A DNA stretch of 64,000 nucleotides from Advenella sp. S44 (GTDB taxonomy: Bacteria; Pseudomonadota; Gammaproteobacteria; Burkholderiales; Burkholderiaceae_B), in the NCBI RefSeq assembly GCF_002810445.1, contig NZ_NEXS01000009.1, positions 372,001 through 436,000 of the forward strand, read 5' to 3'. Both the position numbers and the translations under genes were made by a program. The notes below the pieces were generated by a model, which was not told the origin of the DNA, made no database searches, and saw only the letters and a program-made list of their open reading frames with translations. Positions within the stretch are counted from its first letter, which is position 1, and every line of letters begins with the position of its first letter. Positions 1 to 8,933 of the stretch are shown one piece after another.

Positions 1-136
1 ATGGTCCCAACAAAACAGATGAAACACATTGACCCTGCGATGCAGCATAATATTAACTATGCAAGTACCACGAGCGATTATGGTATACAAACGAACGATC
101 TTTCCACTGAATATTTTTTTAAAGGGTTTTACTGAT

Positions 137-736
137 ATGTCCGCAAATTTTCTGCAGCACTTGAAAAACCGCCGTACCATTTACGCGCTGGATCGCGATG
201 TCAAATTGGGCAATGACGAACTTGTCGGGCTGATTCAAGACGCCATCAAGCAGGCGCCGTCCTCTTTTAACTCACAGTCTTCACGCGCCGTCATTTTGCT
301 GGGCAAACACCAGGATCGCGTATGGGAGATCGCCAAGGAGTCGCTCAAGGCCATCGTCCCGGCCGATGCCTATCCGGCCACTGACGCAAAACTGAGCGGC
401 TTTCAGGCTGCCTATGGCACCGTCCTGTTTTTCGAAGATCAGGATGTCGTGGCCGGACTGCAGAAACAATTTGCGCTTTACGCAGACAACTTCCCTATCT
501 GGTCAGAGCATTCAACCGGTATGGCACAACTGGCCGTCTGGACGGCGCTGGCCGAACACGGCATTGGTGCTTCACTGCAACATTACAATCCATTGATCGA
601 CGACAAGGTCAAGGCTGAATGGAATATCCCGGCGAGCTGGAAATTGCGCGCCCAAATGCCTTTTGGCAGCATTGTCAGCCCGGCCGGGGAAAAAGAATAT
701 ATGGACGACACAGCGCGTTTCCGCGTCTTTGAATAA
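137..736 (+). CDS. nitroreductase family protein (Frm2/Hbn1-like)
   Basis: A 199-residue protein of the small FMN-dependent nitroreductase family, expected to be a cytosolic homodimer that reduces nitro or quinone compounds with NAD(P)H. The N-terminal RRTIYALD stretch (about residues 12-19) and APSSFNSQSSRAVIL (about 41-55) are typical of the Frm2/Hbn1-like branch. WSEHSTGMAQLAVWTAL and the GIGASLQHYNPL segment form the conserved core. The open frame extends upstream to position 29. I chose the ATG at 137 because AAAGGG lies about 10 bases before it and the alignable protein begins there. It stands alone, with a hairpin terminator about 110 bases downstream. The substrate cannot be told from sequence. 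Confidence 0.85.
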   Translation: MSANFLQHLKNRRTIYALDRDVKLGNDELVGLIQDAIKQAPSSFNSQSSRAVILLGKHQDRVWEIAKESLKAIVPADAYPATDAKLSGFQAAYGTVLFFEDQDVVAGLQKQFALYADNFPIWSEHSTGMAQLAVWTALAEHGIGASLQHYNPLIDDKVKAEWNIPASWKLRAQMPFGSIVSPAGEKEYMDDTARFRVFE

Positions 737-848
737 ACCGGTTGGAACGAGCGCAACCAAAACGTAGGGCCGGGCGCAATATTGCGCCTGCCAACACAGG
801 AAAATGAACCGGTAATCGACTCGTGACGATCTCTGTGTTCTGCTGTGC

Positions 849-882
849 AAAAGCCCGCCAGTCAACACTGTGCGGGCTTTTG
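849..882 (+). terminator. intrinsic terminator after the nitroreductase
   Basis: The arms AAGCCCGC and GCGGGCTT flank an 11-12 base loop, with A-rich sequence before and TTTT after. It can work in both directions and separates the nitroreductase from the next gene. Confidence 0.75.
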
Positions 883-950
883 CGATTCTTTGGGAATTCA
901 ATAGATTTACTTTTTTATTTCATTCGTGACCTCTTATTTTTGACCAATGT

Positions 951-978
951 TTGTTATCCTTTACGAGTTATATAAAAT
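951..978 (+). promoter_or_regulatory. possible promoter of the first Bug protein gene
   Basis: TTGTTA (951-956) and TAAAAT (973-978) are 16 bases apart in an AT-rich stretch just before the gene. AAGGA at 983-987 is its likely ribosome binding site. The match is weak and this was judged by eye only. Confidence 0.35.
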
Positions 979-997
979 CTCATAAGGATTAATTCAA

Positions 998-1957
998 ATG
1001 AAAATAAAAGAGACAACGTATCTTGCGTGCTCAGCCATGATAGCCCTTACCCTGCCCATGGCGGCAAACGCAGCATGGCCTGACAAACCCATCAAGGTTA
1101 TCGTTCCCTACACGCCAGGCGGCGCTACCGACACTGTTACCCGGGTCGTGATGCAAAAACTGTCTGAAAAACTCAAGCAACCTATCGTCATTGAAAACAA
1201 ACCCGGCGCCAACAGTACCATCGGCACCGCCCAAGCCGCGCGCTCCAAGCCGGACGGTTATACATTCGTCACTGTGCTGGCAGCCTATTCCGCCAACCCG
1301 CACCTGTACAAACTCAATTACAGCAACGATGATTTCGCCCCGGTTTCCCATATCGCCGATCTGCCTCTGTTTCTGTTTGTCAGCAAGCAGGTGCCCGCTA
1401 AAAATGTGAAAGAACTGGTGGAATACGGCAAGAAGAATCATCTGACCTACGCCTCTAGCGGCACGGGCTCCAGCGCCCACCTGACCGGCGCGCATTTTGC
1501 CCAGGAAGCCGGGATCGAAATGACGCATGTACCCTATAAGGGAAGCGCGCCCATTCTAGCCGACCTGCTCAGCGGCCAGGTCTCCATGGTTTTTGACCCG
1601 ATCCTGGTGCCCATGGGCTACGTCAAGGAAGACAAGCTAAATGCGCTGGCGATCACCTCCGCCAAGCGATGGGAGGGCGAAGACGACATCCCCACTATGG
1701 AAGAAGCCGGCTTCAAGGGCTTTGTAATGAACTCATGGACGTCATTGATGGCGCCCAAGGGAACCCCGCAGGAAATCGTGGATCGCGTCTCCAGCGAGCT
1801 TGCCCAGATCGTGCAGGACCCGGACGTCAAAAGCAAGTTCAAAAACGCCGGTTTTGTGCCGGTCGGGGGTTCTGCGGCCGAGCTGGGTGAACTGATCAAG
1901 CGCGATTCGGCCCTGTACGAAAAAATCATTAAGGACAATAATATTACCGTGCAATAA
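998..1957 (+). CDS. Bug/TctC-family periplasmic solute-binding protein
   Basis: A 319-residue extracytoplasmic binding protein of the Bug (Bordetella uptake gene) family, the receptor type of tripartite tricarboxylate transporters. A Sec signal peptide covers about residues 1-25, with cleavage expected after AANA. The mature start WPDKPIKVIVPYTPGGATD is the family signature, followed by VIENKPGA and later THVPYKGSAP in the second lobe. The length is normal. No TctA or TctB membrane gene lies nearby, so it is one of the many orphan Bug receptors of Alcaligenaceae. The ligand is unknown; small carboxylates or amides are usual for the family. Confidence 0.9.
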   Translation: MKIKETTYLACSAMIALTLPMAANAAWPDKPIKVIVPYTPGGATDTVTRVVMQKLSEKLKQPIVIENKPGANSTIGTAQAARSKPDGYTFVTVLAAYSANPHLYKLNYSNDDFAPVSHIADLPLFLFVSKQVPAKNVKELVEYGKKNHLTYASSGTGSSAHLTGAHFAQEAGIEMTHVPYKGSAPILADLLSGQVSMVFDPILVPMGYVKEDKLNALAITSAKRWEGEDDIPTMEEAGFKGFVMNSWTSLMAPKGTPQEIVDRVSSELAQIVQDPDVKSKFKNAGFVPVGGSAAELGELIKRDSALYEKIIKDNNITVQ

Positions 1958-1987
1958 CGTCGCAATCTGCCCGCTACACTGCCACAG

Positions 1988-2025
1988 CAACCCGGTTTCC
2001 CACCGAATGGGCAGCCGGGTTTTTC
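1988..2025 (+). terminator. intrinsic terminator of the Bug gene
   Basis: The arms AACCCGG and CCGGGTT flank a roughly 19-base loop that can pair further inside, and the hairpin is followed by TTTT. It lies about 30 bases after the stop codon. Confidence 0.75.
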
Positions 2026-2138
2026 ATTCCGAAGGCAGGCCATCGCCCGGGCATAAGGCGTCTTCGAGCTAATGGGACCATACTCAATCAACGGATCGCT
2101 CATTTATTAGGGTAAACCCGGGCTTGTCGCTGTTGGCT

Positions 2139-2153
2139 ATATGATTATCATAT
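2139..2153. promoter_or_regulatory. 15-bp perfect palindrome ahead of the glycine riboswitch
   Basis: ATATGATTATCATAT is an exact inverted repeat about 20 bases before the first riboswitch aptamer, where the promoter of the leader RNA should lie. It may be an operator or just an AT-rich promoter element. No protein can be named. Confidence 0.35.
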
Positions 2154-2171
2154 GTGTGTCGACATACGTTT

Positions 2172-2340
2172 TTGCAGGAGAGATCAGCCCTGCTGACGCC
2201 GACGGAGCAACCACCCCGGAAACTCTCAGGCAAAAGGACTGCAATAAACGCGACGCTCTGGAGAGAGGCGCATGCGCCCACCGAAGGGGAACCAGGTTCA
2301 CAAAACCCGGTGAAACTCTCAGGTACCGTGACAGATGGGG
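2172..2340 (+). ncRNA. tandem glycine riboswitch
   Basis: Two consecutive glycine-aptamer cores are visible. The first opens with GCAGGAGAGA (2174 on) and closes with AAACTCTCAGGCAAAAGGAC. The second opens with CTCTGGAGAGAGGC, contains the hallmark CACCGAAGGGG, and closes with AAACTCTCAGG followed by GACAGATGGGG. These GGAGAG / AAACTCTCAGG pairings are the known signature of the glycine riboswitch (gcvT motif), and the tandem arrangement is its common form. A short hairpin follows at 2342-2363, then the GGAGACG ribosome binding site and ATG of the DadA-like gene. By family knowledge it senses glycine and most likely switches that gene on. Confidence 0.93.
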
Positions 2341-2341
2341 T

Positions 2342-2363
2342 ATGCAGATCATGTGATTTGCAT
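2342..2363 (+). promoter_or_regulatory. hairpin between riboswitch and start codon (possible expression platform)
   Basis: The arms ATGCAGATCA and TGATTTGCAT are fully complementary with one G-U pair, and the hairpin sits directly after the second aptamer. It has no U-tract and does not include the GGAG ribosome binding site at about 2374. A translational or processing role is therefore more likely than plain termination. This is an inference from position. Confidence 0.4.
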
Positions 2364-2383
2364 CACCGCTATCGGAGACGTTC

Positions 2384-3655
2384 ATGTCACGTGTCGCCAT
2401 CATCGGCGCCGGCATCGCCGGCATCACCACCGCTTACACACTTGCCAAACTCGGCTATTCGGTCACTGTCGTAGACAAAAACCGGGACCCGGCCATGGAA
2501 ACCTCGTTTGCCAACGGCGGGCAGTTGTCCGCAAGCAATGCCGAAGTCTGGAACAGCACGGCCACTATCCTGAAAGGCCTGCGCTGGATCGGCAAGCGCA
2601 ACGCACCCCTGCTGCTAAACCCGTCCTTCAGCTGGCACAAATACAGCTGGCTTGCAGCATTTGTCCGCAATATTCCCAACCACAAGACCAATACCATCGA
2701 AACCACCCGTCTCGCCATCGAAGCGCGTCGTCACCTCTATGCCATGGCCGAGCAGGAAAATATCGATTTTGACCTGGAACGCCGTGGCATATTGCATATC
2801 TACTACGACAAGGACAGTTTCGAAAAAGCGGTGAAAACCAACGCATTATTGCAGGAAGGCGGATTGGAGCGCTATGCCGTCACGCGCGATGAAGCCCGAA
2901 CCATTGAACCGACGCTCACCACAAACTTCTTCGCAGGACTATACACGCCGTCGGATGCCACTGGCGACATTCACAAGTTCACCAATGGGTTGGCCGCCGC
3001 ATGCCGTCGGTTGGGCGTGCAGTTTGCCATGGATACCTCGGTCACCCGGATTGCGAGCGACCGGCAACATCACCAAATTTATTATCAGCGCTATGACAAT
3101 GGCGAATCAGGTTATCTGGAAACGGACAATCTCGTTGTCTGCGCGGGCACAGGCAGTCGGGCCATTGCCCGCATGCTGGGCGATTCCATGAACGTATATC
3201 CGGTAAAAGGTTACTCCATCAGCGTCCACCTTGATGACGCAGCCAGTCTGGCCGCCGCACCACGAGTCAGCCTGCTTGATGAAGACGCCAAAATTGTCAC
3301 CAGCTTTTTGGGCGACAGGTTCCGGGTGGCCGGCACCGCAGAATTCAATGGTTTTAACAAGGACATACGCGCCGATCGGGTTCAACCGCTAATTGACTGG
3401 ACCCGTCGCCTGTTCCCCGAGATCTCCACGCGGCGCGTCGTGCCATGGTGCGGCCTGCGCCCGATGATGCCCGATATGATGCCGCGTGTGTGCCGCGGAC
3501 GCAAAGCGGGCGTGTTCTATAACACCGGGCACGGACACCTGGGATGGACGCTGTCTGCCATCACCGCACAGATGCTGGGCGAGCTGGTGCAAACGTCAGC
3601 GCACCCCAACATGAGGGATAGGCCTTTTGCCTCAGGTGATTGCGGAGTTGCTTAA
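2384..3655 (+). CDS. FAD-dependent D-amino-acid dehydrogenase-like protein (DadA/glycine oxidase family)
   Basis: A 423-residue FAD-dependent amine dehydrogenase of the DAO/DadA family, which oxidatively deaminates amino acids at the membrane or in the cytosol. The FAD-binding Rossmann motif GAGIAG is at residues 8-13. ANGGQLSASNAEVW is the DadA-type segment after the first beta strand, and the C-terminal FAD contact is GHGHLGWTLS. The start has GGAGACG six bases upstream. It is the first gene after a tandem glycine riboswitch, so glycine, sarcosine or a close relative is a likely substrate (inference). The last 15-20 residues look foreign: the frame runs into a LysR fragment in another frame, so the original C-terminus may have been replaced. 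Confidence 0.88.
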   Translation: MSRVAIIGAGIAGITTAYTLAKLGYSVTVVDKNRDPAMETSFANGGQLSASNAEVWNSTATILKGLRWIGKRNAPLLLNPSFSWHKYSWLAAFVRNIPNHKTNTIETTRLAIEARRHLYAMAEQENIDFDLERRGILHIYYDKDSFEKAVKTNALLQEGGLERYAVTRDEARTIEPTLTTNFFAGLYTPSDATGDIHKFTNGLAAACRRLGVQFAMDTSVTRIASDRQHHQIYYQRYDNGESGYLETDNLVVCAGTGSRAIARMLGDSMNVYPVKGYSISVHLDDAASLAAAPRVSLLDEDAKIVTSFLGDRFRVAGTAEFNGFNKDIRADRVQPLIDWTRRLFPEISTRRVVPWCGLRPMMPDMMPRVCRGRKAGVFYNTGHGHLGWTLSAITAQMLGELVQTSAHPNMRDRPFASGDCGVA

Positions 3656-4020
3656 AAAATTCCCCAAAACCCATATCAGTATGGAAACGGCCGGCACACC
3701 CCAGTTGTCGAATTTTCTACAACAGGATCTTTTGGACGTAGTCCTGACCACCGGCCGGATTGAGGATAATGAACTGGATAGCGAGGTGCTGATAAGCAGC
3801 TCTGCCGTATGTGTACTGCTGCTGGAGCATCGCCTGAAGCAAGCGGATCGCATCAATCTTGAGACCATCCAAAGTCAGAAAATCATATCACTGAGCGACT
3901 CCGATGAGCTCACGCAGAAGATAAAGCACTTTCTGCATTCCCATCATATTTCTCATGATTTTATTATTGAGACACCATCGTCTATTACCGTTTTCGCACT
4001 GGTTGATGCGTCTGCATCCC
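3615..4020 (+). pseudogene. truncated LysR-type regulator (effector-domain fragment)
   Basis: In a frame different from dadA, a stretch beginning GLLPQVIAELLKKFP and running through LLDVVLTTGRI to VFALVDAS matches the first half of a LysR substrate-binding domain. The N-terminal helix-turn-helix and linker are absent, and the match ends abruptly near 4015, after which the frame is unrelated. The fragment overlaps the last 40 bases of the dadA-like gene. It looks like the remnant of a regulator left by a deletion or recombination with a junction near 3605-3620. A start at TTG 3627 would give 163 residues, but a functional protein is unlikely. Confidence 0.7.
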
Positions 4021-4054
4021 ATGAAAACATCAGTCACCGGCGTTCGCAATACAT

Positions 4055-4095
4055 TAAAAATCGGGCGGCACCCAACAGGTGTCCGCCCGATTCGA
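4055..4095 (-). terminator. intrinsic terminator of the 4.1-5.1 kb Bug gene
   Basis: AATCGGGCGG and CCGCCCGATT form a 10-bp stem, extended inward by CACC/GGTG. On the minus strand it is followed by a T-rich run (TTTTTA). It lies 30 bases beyond the minus-strand stop. Confidence 0.85.
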
Positions 4096-4124
4096 CACAT
4101 AACGATGATGCCGCTTAGCGCAAT

Positions 4125-5114
4125 TTAATCTATCGACACATTCGACGTTTTAATGACTTCGGCCCACTTTTGGGTTTCGCTTTGAATGAATTTGGCGAAA
4201 TCCTCGGGAGATCCGCCGGCAGACTGCCCGCCTGTACTTTCAAAGGCTTTCTGAACTTCCGGTTTTTTCAGGATATTGTTGAACGCTGTATTCAGTTTGC
4301 TGATAATGGGTTCTGGTGTGCCCGCAGGCGCAATTACACCCTGCCAGTTATAAGATTCAAAGCCCTCCAGACCCGCTTCCTGCATGGTAGGAACATCGGG
4401 CAGCAACGGCAGGCGCTTGGCGCTGGTGACCGCCAGCGGATGCACTTTTTTGGACTGAATTGCCGGCATGGCGGCGTAGCCCATTTCAAACATCATATCG
4501 ATATGGCCTGCCATCAGGTCGCTGGCGGCCGGCGCGCCGCCCTTGTACGGAACATGAGTCAGTTCAATCTTTGCATCTGATGCGAAAAGTTCGCCGGACA
4601 GATGGTGAGCGCCGCCAACACCGGACGAACCAAAGGTCAGCTTACCGGGCTCTTTTTCGGCCAGTGCAATCAGGTCTGCCACGTTTTTAACGTCCAATTT
4701 GTTGCTGGCACTCAAAATGAGCGGACTTTCTTCAATAAGAATCACCGGCGCCAGATCTTTGGCGACATCATATTTGACATTCTTGGGCATGAGTGTGGGG
4801 TTGACCGAAAGCGGCGCCAGGTTGCCACTGCCAATCGTATAGCCGTCGGGCTTGGCGCGAGCGATATAGTCTGTGCCAATGACGCCGCCCGCCCCGGCCT
4901 TGTTCTCAACCACAACGTTGGCTTTGAGCTCTTTGCCCAGCTCTTCGGCCAGCAGGCGCATGCGGGTATCGGCAAAGCCGCCTGCCGCATAAGGCACCAC
5001 AAATGTAATGGGTTTGGCAGGCCAGTTGTCCTGCGCCACGGCGGCCAGCGGCAGCAGCATGGCCGGGCTGGCGGCCAGGATCGTACTGATGGTCAGTTTC
5101 TTGACGATTTTCAT
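4125..5114 (-). CDS. Bug/TctC-family periplasmic solute-binding protein
   Basis: A 329-residue Bug-type binding protein, the second in this region. The signal peptide spans about residues 1-28 (ending AAVAQ). The mature protein opens NWPAKPITFVVPYAAGGFADT, followed by VVENKAGAGGVIGTD and THVPYKGGAPAASDLMAG, all family hallmarks. AAGGAAAT precedes the ATG. It follows the aminotransferase gene by 32 bases on the same strand, so the two are probably co-transcribed. That points to import and transamination of a related amino or keto acid (inference). No TctAB membrane genes are adjacent. Confidence 0.9.
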   Translation of the reverse strand: MKIVKKLTISTILAASPAMLLPLAAVAQDNWPAKPITFVVPYAAGGFADTRMRLLAEELGKELKANVVVENKAGAGGVIGTDYIARAKPDGYTIGSGNLAPLSVNPTLMPKNVKYDVAKDLAPVILIEESPLILSASNKLDVKNVADLIALAEKEPGKLTFGSSGVGGAHHLSGELFASDAKIELTHVPYKGGAPAASDLMAGHIDMMFEMGYAAMPAIQSKKVHPLAVTSAKRLPLLPDVPTMQEAGLEGFESYNWQGVIAPAGTPEPIISKLNTAFNNILKKPEVQKAFESTGGQSAGGSPEDFAKFIQSETQKWAEVIKTSNVSID

Positions 5115-5146
5115 TGTATTTCCTTAAACGAGATCACTGATTAATT

Positions 5147-6289
5147 TCATAATTTGCAAAGACGCCTTGCGCCCTCTTCCAAAGTGGCATCATCCTTTGA
5201 GAACGACAGGCGAATGACGCCCAGATCAGTCCCATCGGAATAAAACGCCGAAACAGGGATGGTTGCCACGCCGAACTCTTCGATCAGTTTGCGTACCAGT
5301 TGCACGTCGGACAAATAGCTAAAATGATTGAATTTGGCGAGCATGAAAAAGCTGCCCTTGCTGGGAAGCAATTCAAATTTGGAATTCTTGAGCGCATGGG
5401 CCAGCAAATCGCGCTTCTCCTGATAAATCGTAGCCAGGTTCAGGTAATGATTCGGCGTCTCCATCATGGCCGCCAGCGCATGCTGCATGGGCGTATCTGC
5501 GCAATACATAAGGAACTGGTGGATCTTGCGTATTTCAGTCATGATTGCTGCAGGTGCAACACAATAGCCGACGCGCCAGCCCGTTACATGAAATGTTTTG
5601 CCGAATGAGGTAACCACAACAGCGCGTTCGCGCAATTGATCATAGCGGGACATGCTGCGATGAATATCTTGATCAAACACCACATGCTCGTACACTTCAT
5701 CGGACAGGATAATGATATTGGTGCCGGCCACGATATCCTGCAGTGCCGCGATATCGGCATCGGACAAAATGGCGCCGCTTGGGTTGTGTGGCGAATTGAT
5801 GATGATCATGCGCGTGCGATCGTTCACGGCGTCGCGCACCGCATCCCAGTCAATCCCGTAGGCTGGCGGCAGCAGCTTGATGCCCACCGGCACGGCCGAT
5901 TGCAATTGCACGATTGGCGCATAGCTATCGAAACAGGGTTCGAAATAAATCACTTCATCGCCGGCATGCACGAGCGCTGCAATGGCGCAATATAGCGCCT
6001 GGCTGGCACTGCCCATGACCGTCACTTCATTGAGTTCGTCATAACTATGGCCATACAGCAGCTGGATTTTTTCAGCAATCTTGCTGCGCAATGACGCAAT
6101 ACCGATCATGGGAGAATACTGATTGTGTCCTTCGGACATGGCGTTGATGGCATGATCGATCAACTCGGGTGCACATGGGAAATTGGGAGCGCCCTGCGCC
6201 AGATTAATGGTCTGGTGACGGTCGGCGAGATTGCCGATGACGCTGAAAACAGTGGTGCCCACATCGGGCAGCTTGGAACGGATCTGCAT
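5147..6289 (-). CDS. class I/II pyridoxal-phosphate aminotransferase (YbdL/methionine aminotransferase-like)
   Basis: A 380-residue fold-type I aminotransferase. The PLP Schiff-base lysine is K231 in SFGKTFHVTGWR. NSPHNPSGA (about 165-173) and SDEVYEH (196-202) bind the cofactor, and INLAQGAPNFP sits at the substrate entrance. The overall pattern is closest to E. coli YbdL, which prefers methionine and aromatic amino acids with keto acids. I chose the ATG at 6289 because AGGTAACG precedes it and the upstream 13 codons contain a terminator hairpin. It lies between an amino-acid binding protein and a Bug protein on the same strand. The exact substrate is uncertain. Confidence 0.87.
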   Translation of the reverse strand: MQIRSKLPDVGTTVFSVIGNLADRHQTINLAQGAPNFPCAPELIDHAINAMSEGHNQYSPMIGIASLRSKIAEKIQLLYGHSYDELNEVTVMGSASQALYCAIAALVHAGDEVIYFEPCFDSYAPIVQLQSAVPVGIKLLPPAYGIDWDAVRDAVNDRTRMIIINSPHNPSGAILSDADIAALQDIVAGTNIIILSDEVYEHVVFDQDIHRSMSRYDQLRERAVVVTSFGKTFHVTGWRVGYCVAPAAIMTEIRKIHQFLMYCADTPMQHALAAMMETPNHYLNLATIYQEKRDLLAHALKNSKFELLPSKGSFFMLAKFNHFSYLSDVQLVRKLIEEFGVATIPVSAFYSDGTDLGVIRLSFSKDDATLEEGARRLCKL

Positions 6290-6313
6290 GATCGTTACCT
6301 GATAAACAAAATG

Positions 6314-6340
6314 AAAAAAACCGGCCACCGGGCCGGTTGC
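6314..6340 (-). terminator. hairpin with U-tract between binding-protein and aminotransferase genes
   Basis: On the minus strand, AACCGGCC and GGCCGGTT flank a 4-base loop and are followed by an eight-base T run. It begins 18 bases after the binding-protein stop and ends 24 bases before the aminotransferase ATG. That leaves no room for a promoter in between, so it probably acts as a partial terminator. Confidence 0.8.
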
Positions 6341-6358
6341 GCTTGATGCGCAGTCGAC

Positions 6359-7138
6359 TTACTTGGCGACCCAATCGGCGTTGAAGTATTTTTGGGTAAG
6401 TTTGCTTATCGTACCATCTTTCTTGAGCGCTTCGATCGCCCCGTCAAGACGCTTTTTAAGTTCAGCGTCACCCTTGCGTATGCCGAAACCGGTGCCCACG
6501 CCCAATACCGAGGTATCATCAAGCGCAGCGCCAGTGACTTCGAAATCCTTGCCTTGGGGTTTTTCCAGGAAGGCCGTCACGGCACTTGGTGTTTTCTGCA
6601 CGGCGGCCTGAATGCGATTGCTTTGCAAGTCTTGATAGATCTGATCTTGCGAGGCGTACGAAACAATTTTCACACCCTTTGACGCCCAGTGTTTCTTCAC
6701 AAAGGCTTCTTGCGCCGATCCCTGCAATACCCCGACAACAGTGGATTTGAGACTTTGCGGCGTGGCCTGCAGGCCCGATCCTTTTTTGGCAATGAGTTGA
6801 CTGGGAACATCGTAGATCGGCACGGTAAAATCTATGACTCGCTGACGCGGCTCAGTAATATTCATGGCCGAATTGATGTAATGGAATTTACGTGCGTTCA
6901 GGGCGGGAATGAGGCCATCAAAACTGGTCTCTACCCATTCGCATTTGACCTGGAGCTTGGCACAAACCGCATCATTGAGTTCCACGTCAAATCCGACCAG
7001 CTTGCCGTCTGGCGTTTTGCTTTCAAATGGCGGATACAGTGCCTCAACCCCGACTTTAAGCACTTCCTGAGCCAATACAGGGGCGCCTAGCACGCTGACA
7101 CTAAGTAGGCCTGCTGCAACAAGGGTTTTGATGTTCAT
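6359..7138 (-). CDS. amino-acid ABC transporter substrate-binding protein (HisJ/LAO type)
   Basis: A 259-residue polar amino-acid binding protein. The signal peptide is about residues 1-23 (ending APVLAQ). The mature domain shows LKVGVEALYPPFESKTPDGKLVGFDVELNDAVC, the classical SBP_bac_3 start, then FDGLIPALNARK and ITEPRQRVIDFT. The last of these contains the arginine that contacts the ligand carboxylate in this family. The longer open frame to 7237 was rejected because it would precede the signal peptide. No permease or ATPase gene is adjacent. It lies downstream of ilvC and upstream of an aminotransferase, suggesting a role in amino-acid supply (inference). Confidence 0.88.
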   Translation of the reverse strand: MNIKTLVAAGLLSVSVLGAPVLAQEVLKVGVEALYPPFESKTPDGKLVGFDVELNDAVCAKLQVKCEWVETSFDGLIPALNARKFHYINSAMNITEPRQRVIDFTVPIYDVPSQLIAKKGSGLQATPQSLKSTVVGVLQGSAQEAFVKKHWASKGVKIVSYASQDQIYQDLQSNRIQAAVQKTPSAVTAFLEKPQGKDFEVTGAALDDTSVLGVGTGFGIRKGDAELKKRLDGAIEALKKDGTISKLTQKYFNADWVAK

Positions 7139-7158
7139 AAGCCTGGACCTTAAAAATG

Positions 7159-7187
7159 AGAAAACCTCTGATAAACAGAGGTTTTCA
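7159..7187 (-). terminator. hairpin between ilvC and the binding-protein gene
   Basis: AAAACCTCTG and CAGAGGTTTT form a 10-bp perfect stem with a 5-base loop, followed on the minus strand by TTTTCTCATTTTT. It ends only about 20 bases before the next ATG. It is therefore either the ilvC terminator with read-through or an attenuator in the leader of the binding-protein gene. Confidence 0.8.
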
Positions 7188-7352
7188 ACAAGGATGTCGC
7201 GCACCCGGACCACCGTTGGCGGCAGCAGGGTACGCACTTGTCGTTGCGCTAATTGCGCTGGTTATTGCACCTGTTGTTGCGCCAGGCGGCTGCCTGTGGC
7301 ATTGCCTGCGCGCCAAATTGGAAAAACCAGCCTCTGGCGCAAAAGCTTACGC

Positions 7353-8369
<1,017 letters not shown>

Positions 8370-8429
8370 TTAAAGCCTCAAGAATTTAGTTGAATTTGTT
8401 TGAATGTCTGCTTACCGCGCTAACACCAG

Positions 8430-8924
8430 TTACATCACCCGCAGGATACGTTCGCCGCGTCCGATACCGGACACACCGGTACGAACGGTTTCCAGGATTG
8501 CAGTGCGATCCAGCGCAGACAGAAACGCCTGGATTTTTTCCTGCACACCCGTCAGTTCAATTGTGTAGGATTTATCGGTCACGTCCACAATGTGTCCGCG
8601 GAAGATGTCGGCCAGGCGCTTGATTTCTTCGCGCTCCTTGCCCACCGCACGAACCTTGACCAGCATGAGTTCACGCTCGACATGAGCCCCTTCGGTCAGA
8701 TCGACTACTTTAACCACATCGACCAGCCGGTTCAAGTGTTTCGTGATTTGTTCGATAACATCGTCAGAACCCGCAGTCATGATCGTCAGGCGCGACAGCG
8801 TCGCGTCTTCGGTTGGCGCAACAGTGAGCGTTTCAATGTTGTAGCCCCTGGCCGAGAACAGGCCCACCACGCGGGAGAGCGCACCGGGTTCATTTTCCAG
8901 CAGGATGGAGATAATGTGTTTCAT
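8430..8924 (-). CDS. ilvH: acetolactate synthase small (regulatory) subunit
   Basis: A 164-residue regulatory subunit of acetohydroxyacid synthase. An N-terminal ACT domain (LLENEPGALSRVVGLFSARGYNIETLTVAPT, residues 7 on) binds valine for feedback inhibition, and a C-terminal ALS_ss domain contacts the catalytic subunit. It resembles E. coli IlvH (GAHVEREIMLVK-type block near residue 78) more than the short IlvN. AAGGGGAAACC precedes the ATG. It starts 9 bases after ilvB, so the two are translationally coupled. Confidence 0.96.
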   Translation of the reverse strand: MKHIISILLENEPGALSRVVGLFSARGYNIETLTVAPTEDATLSRLTIMTAGSDDVIEQITKHLNRLVDVVKVVDLTEGAHVERELMLVKVRAVGKEREEIKRLADIFRGHIVDVTDKSYTIELTGVQEKIQAFLSALDRTAILETVRTGVSGIGRGERILRVM

Positions 8925-8933
8925 GGTTTCCCC

